This document shows positions 10,774-24,200 of a stretch of 64,000 bases of DNA, piece after piece. Each line of letters starts with the position of its first letter. Positions within the stretch are counted from its first letter, which is position 1. The notes beneath the pieces were generated by a model. It was not told the origin of the DNA. It did not search any database and saw only the letters and a program-made list of their open reading frames with translations. Both the position numbers and the translations under genes were made by a program. Location: contig OX235270.1 in the NCBI GenBank assembly GCA_944472135.2, forward strand, positions 119,613,842-119,677,841, in the 5' to 3' direction. The DNA comes from Trichobilharzia regenti. Lineage: Eukaryota > Platyhelminthes > Trematoda > Strigeidida > Schistosomatidae.

Positions 10774-11133
10774 GTGCAGAATCTTAGGGGTATGCTCAAA
10801 GACACAAGGTGGGACTTGCTTAATGAAGACTGTCTTGATGACACAATCTCTAATATTACATGCTATCGCAAATTTTGTCTTGACACCTGTTGTCCCAAAA
10901 AGACGCCCTCCATCAGATTTGACCGTTTCTCCTCTCCTCAACTTAAAAAGCTTCACAGGCAAAAAGAAAAGTTATATAAAATGAAGGATAATACTGGTTT
11001 GGAAAGAATTGACATCCCAATAAAGTCTGCAATGCGCAGATTGAATTCAATTTACAACCAAAGTTTATATCCTTTAAAAATGCGTCTAATATATGGAAAC
11101 ATTTTAAAGAAATTACTGGTGCTAAGCAGATGA
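10774..11133 (+). pseudogene. CR1-2 linker region upstream of RT
   Basis: This 119-codon frame contains CLDTCCPKKTPSIRFDRFSSPQ and LKKLHRQKEKLYKMKD. That is the region linking endonuclease to RT in jockey/CR1 elements (a cysteine-proline-lysine block, then a basic helix). It begins about where the truncated element begins and ends just before the interruption. Confidence 0.6.
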
Positions 11134-11512
11134 ATAGTATTCCTTATTCCTTTGATGTTTGCACACTTGTAAAAGATAAATGGGATTTAGCAAGTTGAAT
11201 AATAATTCTGTACAGTTCTATACGCTAAAGTGGCCTTCTTTAGCCAGTTGCAAGTCTGTATACTGTTAAGCGCCAAGTATGTAGTACAAGTAAATATAGT
11301 AACTTAGCGTTGATAGCTACTTCACTAATCTGTTAATATGCAGTGACATCATCAAATAGACTGTTCACTTGACAATAAGCTAAGAAACAATTTTTATTTA
11401 TTTCTAATATGCCGTTGAATCATGGGATGTTATCTAATATCCATCATTTCTATGATCAACAAATGCGGTATTTACATACCTACTTTATGGATATTAAATA
11501 ACTTAGGCCTAT

Positions 11513-11980
11513 ATGCATCTAATTACCTCCAGTATTCCCTATTCATTTGATGTGTGTACACTAAACAAGTATTTCATATATTCTCCCACAAATGCCAAAC
11601 TTTCTAGTGTTACAAGTGTTAATGAAACCTGCTTCCCTGGTTTCAATACAAATGATGTTCTAAAATGTCTGCAGTCTCCGAATCCTTCTTGTAGCCTAGG
11701 TCCAGACGGTTTGCCTAGTGTTATTCTTTAAAAGTGTGCAGATATCCTGTGTTATCCTCTCATGGACATATTTGATGAATCTTTTTCCAGAAATGTTGTA
11801 CCAGCCGTTTGGAAGGACATTAAAATTGTACCTATATCTAAGCTGTCTACTGGAACATGTTTTAAATTTAGACCTATTGCTATAACCTCCCCTTTTATAA
11901 AAACTATGGAAAAGTTACTCTTAATTAATCTTCAACCTTCACTTAAAACCTTTAACTATCCCAAACAAATTCGTCTATAA
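11513..11980 (+). pseudogene. CR1-2 RT N-terminal fingers, two frames
   Basis: Frame 11513-11731 ends with the RT fingers motif SLGPDGLPSVIL and a stop at 11729. Frame 11762-11980 continues with VVPAVWKDIKIVPISK and KFRPIAITSPFIKTMEKLL, the usual W....I.PI.K and RPI..TS blocks. The stop and a small frameshift between them are disabling mutations. Confidence 0.75.
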
Positions 11981-12014
11981 AGACAGTAGAAGTACTTTAG
12001 ATGCAGCTGCAGTT

Positions 12015-13109
12015 TTGTATCGTAACGTTGTCCCCAGCTTAGACAAGGGGGCTAAATTTGTTCGCCACACCTTCCTAGATTACACATCGGCTTCCAACTC
12101 AGTACCTAGGGACATTTTGTTAAACAAGTTTGCTGAAACTCAAACTGACTACTGTTGGTTTGTCAAATGGCTGCATTCTTATTTCTCAGGAAGAAAGCAG
12201 TACACTGTTTGTCAAGGAAAGTCGTCAACTTCTTTGCTTACTGAGGTTGGTGTCCCTCAAGGTGCTGTCCTTTCTCCTTTTCTGTGTTCTTTCTTCTTGC
12301 ATGACATTTCTCAATCTGATGTAATGAACTCTGTTAAATATGCCGATGATCTAACTATTTCAATGTCTGTTAACTCCCAGCTTCACTGTGCTAAGATGAA
12401 CAGCTTTCTATCAGGAGTTAGCAAATGGTCTTCATCTAATGGTCTTAAACTAAATCCTTCCAAATGTCAGACTGTTAATTTCAGTTTCCGATGTAAACGA
12501 AAGTTAAATGAAGCCATTGGTTCCTATGACCCTTGCAAAATTGATGACACTGATATAGAAATCAAGTCTGAAGTTAAGTATCTTGGATTAATTCTTTCTT
12601 CTGAACTATCCTGGTCTTCCCATGTCTTAGCGATTTCTAAAAGAATATTTCGTCTGACTTTTTACATTAAGAAGTTGAGACATTCAGGCATAACCCAACC
12701 TCTCCCCTTACAGTTTGTCAACTCGCGTATTTTACCTATTCTTCTTTACTGTTCACCCTTATTCTTTCCTGGATTGCTTAAAAAAGACTATGTCATACTT
12801 TGTAGAACTCTGAAGACTGTCAGTAGGACGAGTGGTATCCCACTGGGCCATATCGTTGACATTGTCACTGATAGGCACTTGATGTCATGCAGCAAATTTG
12901 CTAAAGGAATATTGTCAGACTGTGAGCACCCACTCTACCCGCAGCTCCAACCTTGTGTCTCCTCAGGTAAAACAAGAAGTATTTTTAGAAGAATTTATGC
13001 ACGTACGTCTAAGTATAAAAATTCCACTATACCATATTTAGCACGTATTTTATGTGATGAAAATAGTGTCAGGCATGAACTAACTAACCTTCTTTGCACT
13101 ACTAAATAA
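12015..13109 (+). CDS. CR1-2 reverse transcriptase, palm to C-terminus
   Basis: This 364-codon open frame holds motif A (TFLDYTSASNSVPRD), motif B (EVGVPQGAVLSPFLCSFFLHDI), motif C (YADDLTISM, with the catalytic DD) and then the thumb-region LGLILSSELSW block. It ends with a cysteine/histidine-rich tail (DRHLMSCSKFAKG, CEHPLYP) and SGKTRS. The ATG at 12015 is simply the first in the open stretch; coding clearly extends upstream through a frameshift near 11980-12010. The uninterrupted palm suggests moderate age. Confidence 0.85.
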   Translation: MYRNVVPSLDKGAKFVRHTFLDYTSASNSVPRDILLNKFAETQTDYCWFVKWLHSYFSGRKQYTVCQGKSSTSLLTEVGVPQGAVLSPFLCSFFLHDISQSDVMNSVKYADDLTISMSVNSQLHCAKMNSFLSGVSKWSSSNGLKLNPSKCQTVNFSFRCKRKLNEAIGSYDPCKIDDTDIEIKSEVKYLGLILSSELSWSSHVLAISKRIFRLTFYIKKLRHSGITQPLPLQFVNSRILPILLYCSPLFFPGLLKKDYVILCRTLKTVSRTSGIPLGHIVDIVTDRHLMSCSKFAKGILSDCEHPLYPQLQPCVSSGKTRSIFRRIYARTSKYKNSTIPYLARILCDENSVRHELTNLLCTTK

Positions 13110-13525
13110 ACCATTTCTTCCACCCTTACAGTACCAAACTTTATTGTTATTGTATTTCTTATGTTTATAACCCTCTCAATTTTTTTCATAAGTGTGAACA
13201 TCATTTAAGCTGTGTGAATAACTGTTACTTTTGTATATCCCCTCACTATACTACTATATCAACAGAACATTAGATTCAATAATCTATAAAATGCTAAAAT
13301 TCCCAAACTGCGTCGACAATACTGTTTGGAACAAACCCATTGTTATTATTCTCATTTTGTACCTTGTCCATTTTTGACTTTATTCCTACCGTAAGTGTTG
13401 ACAAATTCCTGTGCTTAATTTTATTTATATTTTAAGTAAATCAGATGCAAGGTGTTGTGACAAATGCTGAGAATCCCATTCTGTATTACAAGTACTGTTT
13501 TGGAATAAAGCAGATTATTATTATT

Positions 13526-15146
13526 ATTGTTACATGTAGTTTGGCAACTTAGACTGATGCTCTCCTGTGAGAACTTCTATGCTGAAACTCAGTCATCACA
13601 CAGCTCCATAATGCTGGGTTTGATTCAACCAAAACAGTGATTTGAATAGAATTTCACTGTTAAACTCAATTTGGTAAATGGTAAGATTGAGAAATCAGAA
13701 GAATACTCAGGATAGTTACCCGACACTAAGGAAATGAAGATCATCAGATTGCGGTCTATGTAAATCTTCGACTGGTTCATATGACTGCAGACAGATGCTT
13801 TTTTCTACGAAAAGTATCTGCAATTCGAGTTGTAGATTTATCCCCAATTCTAATGATGTTTACATTTAGACCAAGATGTTTAACGCAACTAGAGTACAGA
13901 GACCAATAAGACTACCATTACATTTACTTTATGACTTCATTTGAATGATCACTTATTTCAATTTTCCAACCTCCTGATATCACTTGGATGATAAGTAAAC
14001 AAACTCCATGGGCTTTACAAATAACCAAAGTTAGGAATGAAAGTATTGAGAAAGATGGGGTACTGAACAGTTGCTCCGTTCTACTTTAAGATCCCTCAAA
14101 AATGTATTTACCTACGGCTCTGTAAACAATATTGCGAAACAAAAACTATAATATTCTGAGAAAATTCACTGACTCATGCTTTTCAATTTATCAATATAGC
14201 GCCGACTTCATTCTTCAACAACCTGATTCGACTTATCAAATTTCTCTTTAGCCAACACCATATTCATATAGACATATAAAAATAATAGTATTAAAAATAT
14301 ACACCAAAAGATTGAGGTTATGCGTGAAAATCTTGGAGATTTCGGAAGCTATAATGAGTTAACGCATCTAAATTACTGTATACAGTTTTGACCAATCATC
14401 GATCCTGCATTTCATCACTCAAAAGGTGGCTAAGCACTACTTTCCTATTGCACTTAAACCAACAGTCAGATTATTTTATAGATGAGTACAATGCCTTGGT
14501 AGTCACCTTAAGTAGAGCGTCAAACATAAAAATACTTCGATAGAACTCGAACATTTTTATTTATCATATACATGAAACACATAATGCAAGTAAGGTAGAT
14601 AAAAGCAACAAAAAACGCAGATGCATGCAAAGGACAAAGTTACTTTTACACTTCTATTTGCCATAAACACACTCACACACACACACACCAACACGATGCT
14701 AGCACTTGCTGAAACAGTAATAACAATCAAAATTATTTTGGTGAACCACCTTTTATTATATCAATAAAAATGAAGACATACGTAGTTAATAAATGAATGC
14801 ATGAGTTTACTTTATCATATCATTAATATTATGACAACAACAACAAGAATATTATTATTATTATAAGATGATCTATACTATTGAGCATTTTGTGAGCGCG
14901 TAAAACATATCATTGCTTCGATATTATAGACTAATTAAAACAAATGATTGTCACCAATGTTAATGCAGGTGATTAACAAAATCAAAATGAAAGTCAGTCA
15001 TATGAAATGCAATTAAAATTGAGAATAAAAACAGTGGATAAACTGGTTATAAGATGGAGCAGTGATGACAATTCCTGTTACAATTATAGGTTTTTCCTCT
15101 CTTCTGTTTCATTTGTTGTTCTTTCGCTTTTATTCTGATGTATTAT
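13526..15146. other. Sequence downstream of the host gene, microsatellites only
   Basis: No gene is seen. The stretch contains a (CA)n-like run near 14662-14690, ACA/ATT triplet runs near 14829-14862 and several TTTATT/TTTTAT sites. Read on the minus strand these are possible polyadenylation signals for the host gene whose stop codon is at 15147-15149; the nearest is near 15128-15134. Which one is used cannot be told from sequence. Confidence 0.5.
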
Positions 15147-15265
15147 TCAATGATGACAAGACATGATAACATCACGAAGAACAGAGACTGGTTTGTTATC
15201 ATCTGCTCGTGTGATTTTAGCATCTTCCAGAAGAATGTCTACAATTTCACAATCCGATGACTTGT
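15147..15265 (-). CDS. Host gene exon 6 (stop codon)
   Basis: The acceptor reads TTATTTTGTAG and joins in phase 1 to exon 5. The exon is 119 bases including the TGA at 15147-15149. It encodes KSSDCEIVDILLEDAKITRA and ends in RDVIMSCHH. The two cysteines lie in the part that would be released by cleavage at the exon 5 site. Confidence 0.75.
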
Positions 15266-18200
15266 CTACAAAATAATTAAACACATCGTTTTCAAAATTT
15301 TGTAGAGTTTACATGAAAAATTTGATTATTTACAAATGAAGTGAAGTGGTTCAATCGTTAACTGCTCAATAAATATAGCTTTGTGTACTATAAATATGTT
15401 TTGAGCCCCTATCGCAATCTTCCTACTAACGCCAATATGTTACGTATACGATATATGTATATATATATACGACGTATACGCACAATAAGAATTTCATCAA
15501 CTTATTATTAGTCGCTAACAAAATTGACCACCAAAGGGAAAAGAAAAGACGACACAGTCTTCACTGGAGGTTTTTAACGCTCCAAAAAAAAGCTGGTTGG
15601 AGATATACACATCAGTTTATTTATTTTTTCTTATTTTTTTATTACAGCTTGATTCCACATTGTATTTTTGCTACAAGTATGGAATTTTCAGCATGGATAT
15701 CAGTAGCCTAAATTTTGCAGACCGACCATAGATATCAGGTATGCGTTGGCAAGGGATCAAACCTCGGCCCATGTGCATGGTCGGCGAGAGTCCTAACCAC
15801 TGTGCCACCGATGCACATGATCCTATACAAAAAGTAGCACACTTATAGAAAAAGTGTTGATAGCCAGTAAGGTAAGTGTGATTACATAAATAAACTACAC
15901 AGTTAAAAAGGACATTGGTTATATATTGTGATGTTTAACAATAATCTGATAACTACAAATGATCAAGTTATTCATTTTTTCTATGAGATTCAAAAATCAA
16001 TGTACTTTCAATGTGTGTGAAGGCTTTTGAATCCATGGACCGAGAGGTACTATGGAGATGTTTGGCTGTGAAGAAAATGACAACAAAATACATCGAACTC
16101 ATCAAGACACTCACTCTACTCGAACTCATGCAGCCAGGTAACAGCTAACGGTAAATTGTCATCTGAAATGGTGACAACCAGTGGTGTACATCAGGGATGC
16201 CGACTGTCCCCACTTCTGTTTAATTTCATCATAGATTTACTAGTGGACTAAACTCTAACTGACTTCAGCGACTCAGAGATTGACTTGATACCATCATCAG
16301 CGAACACTATCGTTGACTTGGAATATGCACATTATATGCTCTTGATCGTAGGTTGAGACGCTGACAAAATGCAGTTTTCTCAACACCTTGAGCAACTATC
16401 TTTGAATGTTTGGCATGCAATTCGCTGCCTTTGTTAAATGTAAGATGATGCTACAAGACAAGACAAGACTGGACTACACTGACTCCTAGAATAAAAATGG
16501 GAAGTAGAATGGTACACCGTGTTGACCACTTCACTTGTTTGGGGTGTTGCCATCAGCCAGTCCCAGCGGGTCGATTGATGACGAAGCCTCAACACGGATA
16601 CAGAAGGCTCCTTTGGTATTTTCCCGAAAACTTACGTCACTGTCTAGCGTAGACGCGATATCCAACTGGTTATCGACCTAAGGATACATCCAGCGCTCAG
16701 CAGTCCGCCCTGTCCTCCTTTATGGATGTGAGTAAGACATGACCATTGAAAATGGAAGACATAAAAAGGCTAGCTAGGTAGCTAGCTAGCTAGCTGTATT
16801 TGATCATAGGTGTCTGAGTTCTATCCCCCCCCCGCCTCCCGTGTGAAATGGTATAATGAGGTGAGCAATACTGAGGCAAGGCCTTGGTCGAGTACTAGGT
16901 AAGAAGAGGAAATCAGTCGATGAGTTTGTGAAGTTACATCGATTGAGATAGTTAGGACATGTGCTACGCATGCATTCCTAGCCACCCATCACTTTCCTCG
17001 ATCGACGGACAATGGTAGCTGACATAGGATGGATCAGGTCGGAAAAGGGCCAGTGGTGGCCAAACCAAAACATGGCTTTATCAGTCAACGAAATCCACAA
17101 CAGTTAGTTTAAGACACTTAGGAAGGTGTAGACTTTCTGAGGGGTTGGGGTCCTCAAGATGGTAAAAACCAATGGCTGGAGACAATTGATGATATGACTC
17201 AAAATTGTTCTCAATGATGGCGCAGTTGCATTCACTCTTTGTGATTTATCATAGCAAATAAAACTCTATTGTTTCTCTGCATTACTATTCTTTTTGCCTT
17301 ATATCTCTGTTTTGAATCTTTCTCTACTGTCTTCTCTTGCTGTGTGCTATATGGATTGCTGCAACTCGAACTGCTGCACATCTGTGCTAAGCTCTACGTT
17401 GAAACCAGGCAATCAGTCACGTTAAGGCTAGTGGCATTATCAAGCTAAATTCCAAAATATGAAACAGATATTGTGTTCATGGAGTAGTGAAAAGCTGGGC
17501 ATTATACTCAAAAAGTGTCGTAGAACTATTATTAGTTGTAGTATTACTCTAAAAATAGTAATAAAGATATTTCTGCTAATATGATGTTTAAGTCATCAGA
17601 ATGATAGAATTACATACAAATGTTCTTAAATATCACTACTAAACATCAATTTTAGCATGTTGATTCCTTCTTATTTTATCCTTTATTTTTAATAAATGAC
17701 ATGAAAAACAATCGTAACATGATCACTCACCTGCCCCCTTATATGATCTTGGTAAGGTATCTGATTTAACACCCATCACAGTAGCCAAGTCCACACTGCG
17801 TACTCGACGAATATTTTCATGATCTGGTGTCGTTTCAAAAATCACAAAATTAGCAAAAGAATACCTTTATCTGTATGATGATTAAAGGTGAATTCATTTA
17901 GAAAACTAAACTAGCTGAAAATCCATAATCTATACGTATGTAACATCAGGTCTTATCTAATATTCTATTGTGATATGCTAGTACAATTTGTGGTAAATTG
18001 AATCAACATAAAATTATGCTGTTATGATATTAACAATATCAGTCCTTCTCTTAAACGGAAATGAAACTAAATGTCACTTGTCTGTACTCTATCGCATTAA
18101 CCATCCAATCATCCTATATTACGTAAGTCCTCCCCATTTCTGTTTAACTTCATCATAGATATGCTGATGGAAGTATCCTTAACTGAACGTAACGACTTAG

Positions 18201-21200
18201 GAGTCGACTTGTGTACAGGGAATAGTCTTATGGACTTAGAATATGCAGATGACGTAGTCGTGTTAGGGGAGGATGCTAACAAAATGTAGAGTCTTCTGAA
18301 TGCCTTAATCAACAATCTTCGTATGTTTGGCATGCGATTCGCCCCTGTAAAATGTAAGATGCTGCTACAGGACTGAACTACGTCAACTCCTAACTTAGTG
18401 ATAGGGAGTGAAGTGATAGAACATGTTGACCACTTCACCTATTTGGGAAGTTGTATTAGCACCAACGGACTGATTTGCGACGAAATCTCAGCACGGATCC
18501 ATAAAGCCCCAGCTGCTTTCGCTAACTTACGCCATCTCTGGCGTAGGCGTGACATCCGGCTATCAACCAAGGGACGTGTGTACTACTCAGAAGTTCGCTC
18601 CGTCCTTCTCTATGGCCAATACGAGTTGAAGACATGAAAAGGTTGACTGCTTTCGATCATAGATGTCTACGATCTCTGTCTCACGTTAGGTGGTTTAACA
18701 TGGTAAGTAATTTTGACGTTAGGCGTAGAGTGTTGGGCAAAGAGGGAAAATCAATCGATGAGGCTATAAAGTTACATAGATTGAGATGGCTAGGTCACGT
18801 GCTGCGCATGCCTAACCATCGCCTCCCCCGACGGGCATTACTAGCTGATATAGGCGCAAGTTGGAAAGAGTAAGTGGTGGCCAAACAAAAACATGGCATC
18901 AATCCATGAAATCCTTGACAATTAAGCTGAGTCAGGTAGGGAGATGCAGACTTCCGGGTTGGGGCTCTCGGGACTCTAGGAATAAATGGCTGGAGACAAT
19001 AGGTGACATGGCTCAAAATCGTTGTCAATCGCCAGCGCAGATGTATTCAGTCTCTGTAATCTTTCATATTCCTTTCTACCATTACCCATTCTGTTTCGCT
19101 CTTATACCTGTCAAACTATTGATTCTCTTCACTCATCTTCTTGTCTACCTTTGCGTGCTATTTGGAACGTGGCAACTCGAACTGGTGCACTCCGGTGCCA
19201 AGTTCTATTTTGAATCCAGACAGACAGACGTAAGTCCAAAAAGCTACACACACACTCACAAAACTGACTAGCTCTAGCACTCAGATTATGGAAGGCCATT
19301 TCATCAAGTTGTTAAAAAATAAAACAGTGATCATTAGATCCAAAAGGTAACATATAACCATCAATACACTCACATGATGGAGCATTTTTCCAAGTGATTG
19401 AAAAAAAATGAAGGTACCAAAGAGTTCAATAACAAAAAATCTTACAGAATGTGGACATGATACTAACTCTGTCAAGTCATTCACTGTTATCAGCAGACAA
19501 ACAAATAGAAAGGTGCTTGCATTTGCGGAGGCTTGTGTTATAAACGCAGTGTCCATGTACCGAAAGAAACAATGGTCATTTTGAGTCCTCCATGATAACA
19601 TGTATCACTTATTAACTGTTACTGTTACCAATATTTTTAAACCATCTATTATTATTATTCTTGGTTCTTTTAAAACTATTCTTTGTCAGTACTTTTGTCT
19701 TAACTCGTTTTTATTAATAATATGCAGGTTGTAATTCTTGATATTTCCAAGTTCTTTTTCTGATAACTGATTGTTTATTTAAGTGATGTAACTGAACTGT
19801 AATGCATTATCTTGATTTTAATATCACATACGCCCTTTCTACCAACTTAATTTGGAAGTATTCAGTCCTTTAGCTTCGCATAATTGATTTGATGTATTGA
19901 TTTAACTAATTACCAGTCATATATTTCCCAACGTATTTCTAATGAAATATATATATATCATTGTACTGAAATTTGATGAATTCATTAAATCCCACTTCAG
20001 TAACATTTGTTGCTTGTTTTAAATGTATCTGGAAATAAATGTTTCCAAGTTTCATTCTAAGATATATCAAGTAAGCGAAATGCATGAGCGAAATGAGTAC
20101 CTAACCTACAGTCTCATTTGAAAATTTGACATTTGTTAGGGCGACTGAAGTTGTAACAAAAATTATTAATCAGGCTTGTCAATTCTTCCGTTTGTTACTT
20201 CAATTTATGCTTTTTGAAAATATGGCATCTTAAACTGATGCACCATCTTGCGAACCTCTATAATGATTCATCTGGTAGTGAAGTACTTTAGATATTAAAG
20301 AAACTAAAAATTATAATAAATGATGATGCTTGCTAAGAGCGCTAGCTACACTAATCCCACCTGAAACTACTAAGGCATAATAGTGCCTTTCGACAGTTAG
20401 CAATGCTATCCAGGGAGTATCCAATGAAGACTAGGAAAAGGGCAGTCTTCCACATTAACTAATCAAAAAAGGTCACGTTGCTTAACACAGGTTTCTTATT
20501 CGTCTAATATATGATGATATTATAGGATAATCTGCATCGACTCTTAGTTTAGTCGAATGCATAGAGAGCTTAGCTTACTTGGAAATTGTCAACCCTAATA
20601 AGCTGGTTGGTGAAGAAGTATCGCTACAGATGGAAAAGATGAGTTTAGGATTTGTCAGTATGCGTGACCAGTTGTCTGTCAATATGTGATAGAAACATGG
20701 ATCAGTCATGTTTACACTGGTTATTGCACTATGTAAGCAAAGCAATTTAGTTAATACGGTCAAAAGCCCCTAAGGAATAAAATGGACAAGATGCATTATA
20801 CATAGCCACCTATATTTTAAAGGGAGAATGAGTGCAGTAGTGTAAAATTCTAAGACAGAGTTTGGTTGAGCCATATACGCTATAAACGGTACTTGTGTCG
20901 TGTTGGAAAATGTTCGCTATCCAACTGGAATTCACGGGTCAGTAACCAGTGGATGGATGTCTGAATTGGAATGACCCAAGATCAGTTACAATTTACTCGA
21001 GATGTGTTTAGTCGTCGAATTATACAAAAATTTGAAGATTTTTATATGAAACTCCAAAGCACTATTCTTCGCTTCATACCTAAGACAAAATAACTCCAAA
21101 GGAATTTAAAACAAACAGTTATTTGTCGATACTTCTAGTAGCACTATACACTTGTTCACCTGGCTAAGAATAATACAGTTATGAAGTGGAACATTCACTT

Positions 21201-24200
21201 TAGTAATTATATTGCACATTTGCAAATGTCGTTGCAATAAAAACAAATTCATTGCCACATGAAAAGAAAGTGACCATTTCCAAACTACAAAACCAATTAA
21301 CCTACATTTGGTGTGACATTAAAACTCAAAATTCATAACGCTTATATGATAAATATTTCGCATTTGAACTTGGGTCGACGAATTGATGTTCTTGTAATAG
21401 ATAATTTAGAGTGAAATGTATACTTGGGTTTCGACTGATAGCCGTAAATTAATAGTTTCACACTCTACTTGCCGAGTTAAAAGACTCAAACATCAGAGGA
21501 TCGGCTTAGAAATCTAGAAGCCGCTAGTGAGAACCCTAATGTAACCCAGGTATTATCCTTAACCACTTGTCATATTGTCCTACCAATAGCACAATCACTG
21601 TCATGAGAAAAACCCAATGGACTAACCAGGAAGAAGAACACGTAACAAATCAGGTTGATCACCATCATAATCACCACCGAATGGATCTGGGTTACTTGGT
21701 TTCACTGACTGGTCTGGTATCTAATTAAAAACGATAACAAAAAAAAGATGATAATGGTTAAGAAAGAGGTAACAAAGTTAGTAAACCGATACACGTTTGA
21801 TGGTAATGAAAATCCACTAAAAGACATTCTGTCGAAGTTAACAGTAGGATTTATACTTTTGAGATGATGGAGAATAATTATGCTTCGAAATGTGTGTTCA
21901 AAATGAGTTTACTTTTGGTTTGCGGTTTTGATCGGTACATGTGTCATTGTCGTAGGCGCATTGATGATTCATCAGACGACTCTGAATCACCAGATAAGTC
22001 ATCTTGTAAAATCAAACTTTAGTGAATTTCCAAACACCATACTACAACTATTCCCTGATAAAAAAAAGAAATGGCTAATTAGTGAAAAGAATGTCTTTCC
22101 AATGGTATTTCTGAATCAATGAGGAATTTTCAATCATTAAAATAATATGTTGTAACTTGAATATTCTTTTGAAGTGTATGATGAATACCTTAAGCCTTTA
22201 TTCAGACAAAAAGACACATTATAACACGAATAATTGTTAGAAACTTCACTGATTTCATTTTGATTGCAACTATTTCTTTATTATGCTCTAGATACTTTAA
22301 ACTTCAGCTGCAAAGAAACAATCAAAACCATAAATAAACAACAAAACATACACCCAAGGAAATCCCTTCAGTTTAAACTTACAGCAGGTATCACATCCAT
22401 ATTATATCCTCCGATAGGTGGTCTTGACACTAGACGATATGCCGGCACACCAGCACACCATGACATAATCAATGAATTGTGGATAGTATTATATGGATCT
22501 CTATCAATAAACCAAGGTTCCGTCACAGGATAACCTTCCATTGATTCTTTCAGATCATTTCCATCCTAGCAGATTAAATGAAAAAGTATTATAAAAGATC
22601 TGATAAGAAGAGTTCATTTTCTTTGACATCTTTTGATACTGAAAACTGTCACTAGTCCCAATCTTGCCTGAAACATATCTTAGCATATATAAATATACCC
22701 AATGACCAAATTTTTCCAAACTGTTAAAAGTGATTTTGGTTTGGACATATATAAGATTTAAAATACTTTTGAATATTGCACCTTCCTCAAACCCTTTCTT
22801 TTTCCTCTGTTTCGTTTGACTACTAGGGTTTGGTGGATTTTCAAGCTAATCATAAAATTTCATCGGAAAATCATAAGAGATTACGTGCAGGACACTATCC
22901 AGAGAAGACCTGTTTATACCTAAAGGATCAACATGCATAGTGATAACAGAAATAACATATCCATAGCGTGTTTTTGTGCACACAAGACAACTCTGCGATT
23001 TCTGACTGGCATTGTCTTTTGTACAAAACTAATCCTTAAAACAGTTTTACTTCACTGTGCAGTAGTTCTTCCATCATTCCCTTGATAATAATCCAACGAA
23101 AAATTTTCGCATGTATGATGGGTTTGTTCTGACAAGCACAACAGTCACTAAATTGCCACCAAGTCCCATATATTAACTTGAGATTACCTATATAAATGTA
23201 TGTATGCAAATGAAAACTATTCAGTTTGCTACACTAAAATTTCGAACATCTGAGGTCAAATTCATCCCATGTATATTAGTTTACATTTGTCTCCATATTG
23301 CCGTGTGCCTGGTATGCAATGAATGGGTGAATGCTACTTAACTACAATTAAATATTAAGCTATAGACGGATGGGTTTCAAATTTATCTATGCTATAAATC
23401 TCTTCATAGCCTAGAACAATAGTGCAGTGGCGTTACTATAAGTTCTCTTCACTTTATTAGAAAAAATCCTGAGCAGCAAAGTAAGTACCAAATAGAGGAA
23501 AAGTGGAATTATAAATTGAAGCAGAACTTACATTTAATCGACGCAAGTAATCTTCAACTCCAGATCCTCTTAACTCAGCTCTCAGTGGTCTAATATAACA
23601 GTGTTTATTAGTCCTAATCACTGTTAGACGTTCAGAGAACAAGTGTAAAATGCGTATCACATTATAGTATGGTACTTCGGACAATGTCACATTGAGAAAG
23701 TTCTCATCTGCTGTAATTGATTCTACAGGATCAATCTTCAAAAATGGGATGCGAATGCGACAAATTGATTGATGGCCATTAGATTTATGAGTAAGCGCAG
23801 TTAACGGTCTGTATCCAAGAATGTAAAGCAACAGAAAGACGCTAGCAATCATCAGCAGCGTAAACAAGACGAAGAGTGAGCCTAGAAGAAAAGGCCGATG
23901 ACGACTGGGACGATTTCTGCGAAGCGGTGGTCCATAGACTTCTGATCCAACAGGCGGACGAAGAACAAGAGGTTCACACTAGATTTCAAAGAACAAAAAC
24001 AGGATTGATACTTTGATGACACATGTACATATACACATCTTCAGTAGTCTTTTCTTAGAAATTTGTCTCTGAATCATTGTGGCCAAAGGTAATCTATGGC
24101 AGTCACCCCTACCAACCAAACCACTGACTTTGAGTAACTAGTCCCAAATTCTCGAAAGACCAGTTATCCCGTCAAGATTCCTCCGCATATGCATGTCTTA

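Larger units (their letters stand above)
10742..13522 (+). mobile_element. CR1/jockey-type LINE (CR1-2), 5' truncated
   Basis: This holds the linker, RT and 3' untranslated region of a non-LTR element on the plus strand. The endonuclease and any ORF1 are missing. The 3' end is a TTTTGGAATAAAGC stretch followed by ATTATTATT triplets at about 13490-13525. Relatives in the window are 4072-4460 and the 45-bp scrap at 862-906. The interior is broken by a roughly 390-bp interruption near 11176-11530 and by stops near 11732 and 11980. Confidence 0.85.

Noticed and set aside
18861..19271. Plus-strand ORF of 136 codons as a host exon
   Set aside because: It covers the RTE-b C-terminus (WLETIGDMAQN) and its 3' untranslated region.
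23457..23867. Single-exon membrane protein starting at an internal Met (MFTLLMIASV)
   Set aside because: This Met lies in the middle of the membrane helix. An upstream in-frame extension with a good acceptor, and a downstream donor, show that it is one exon of a larger gene.
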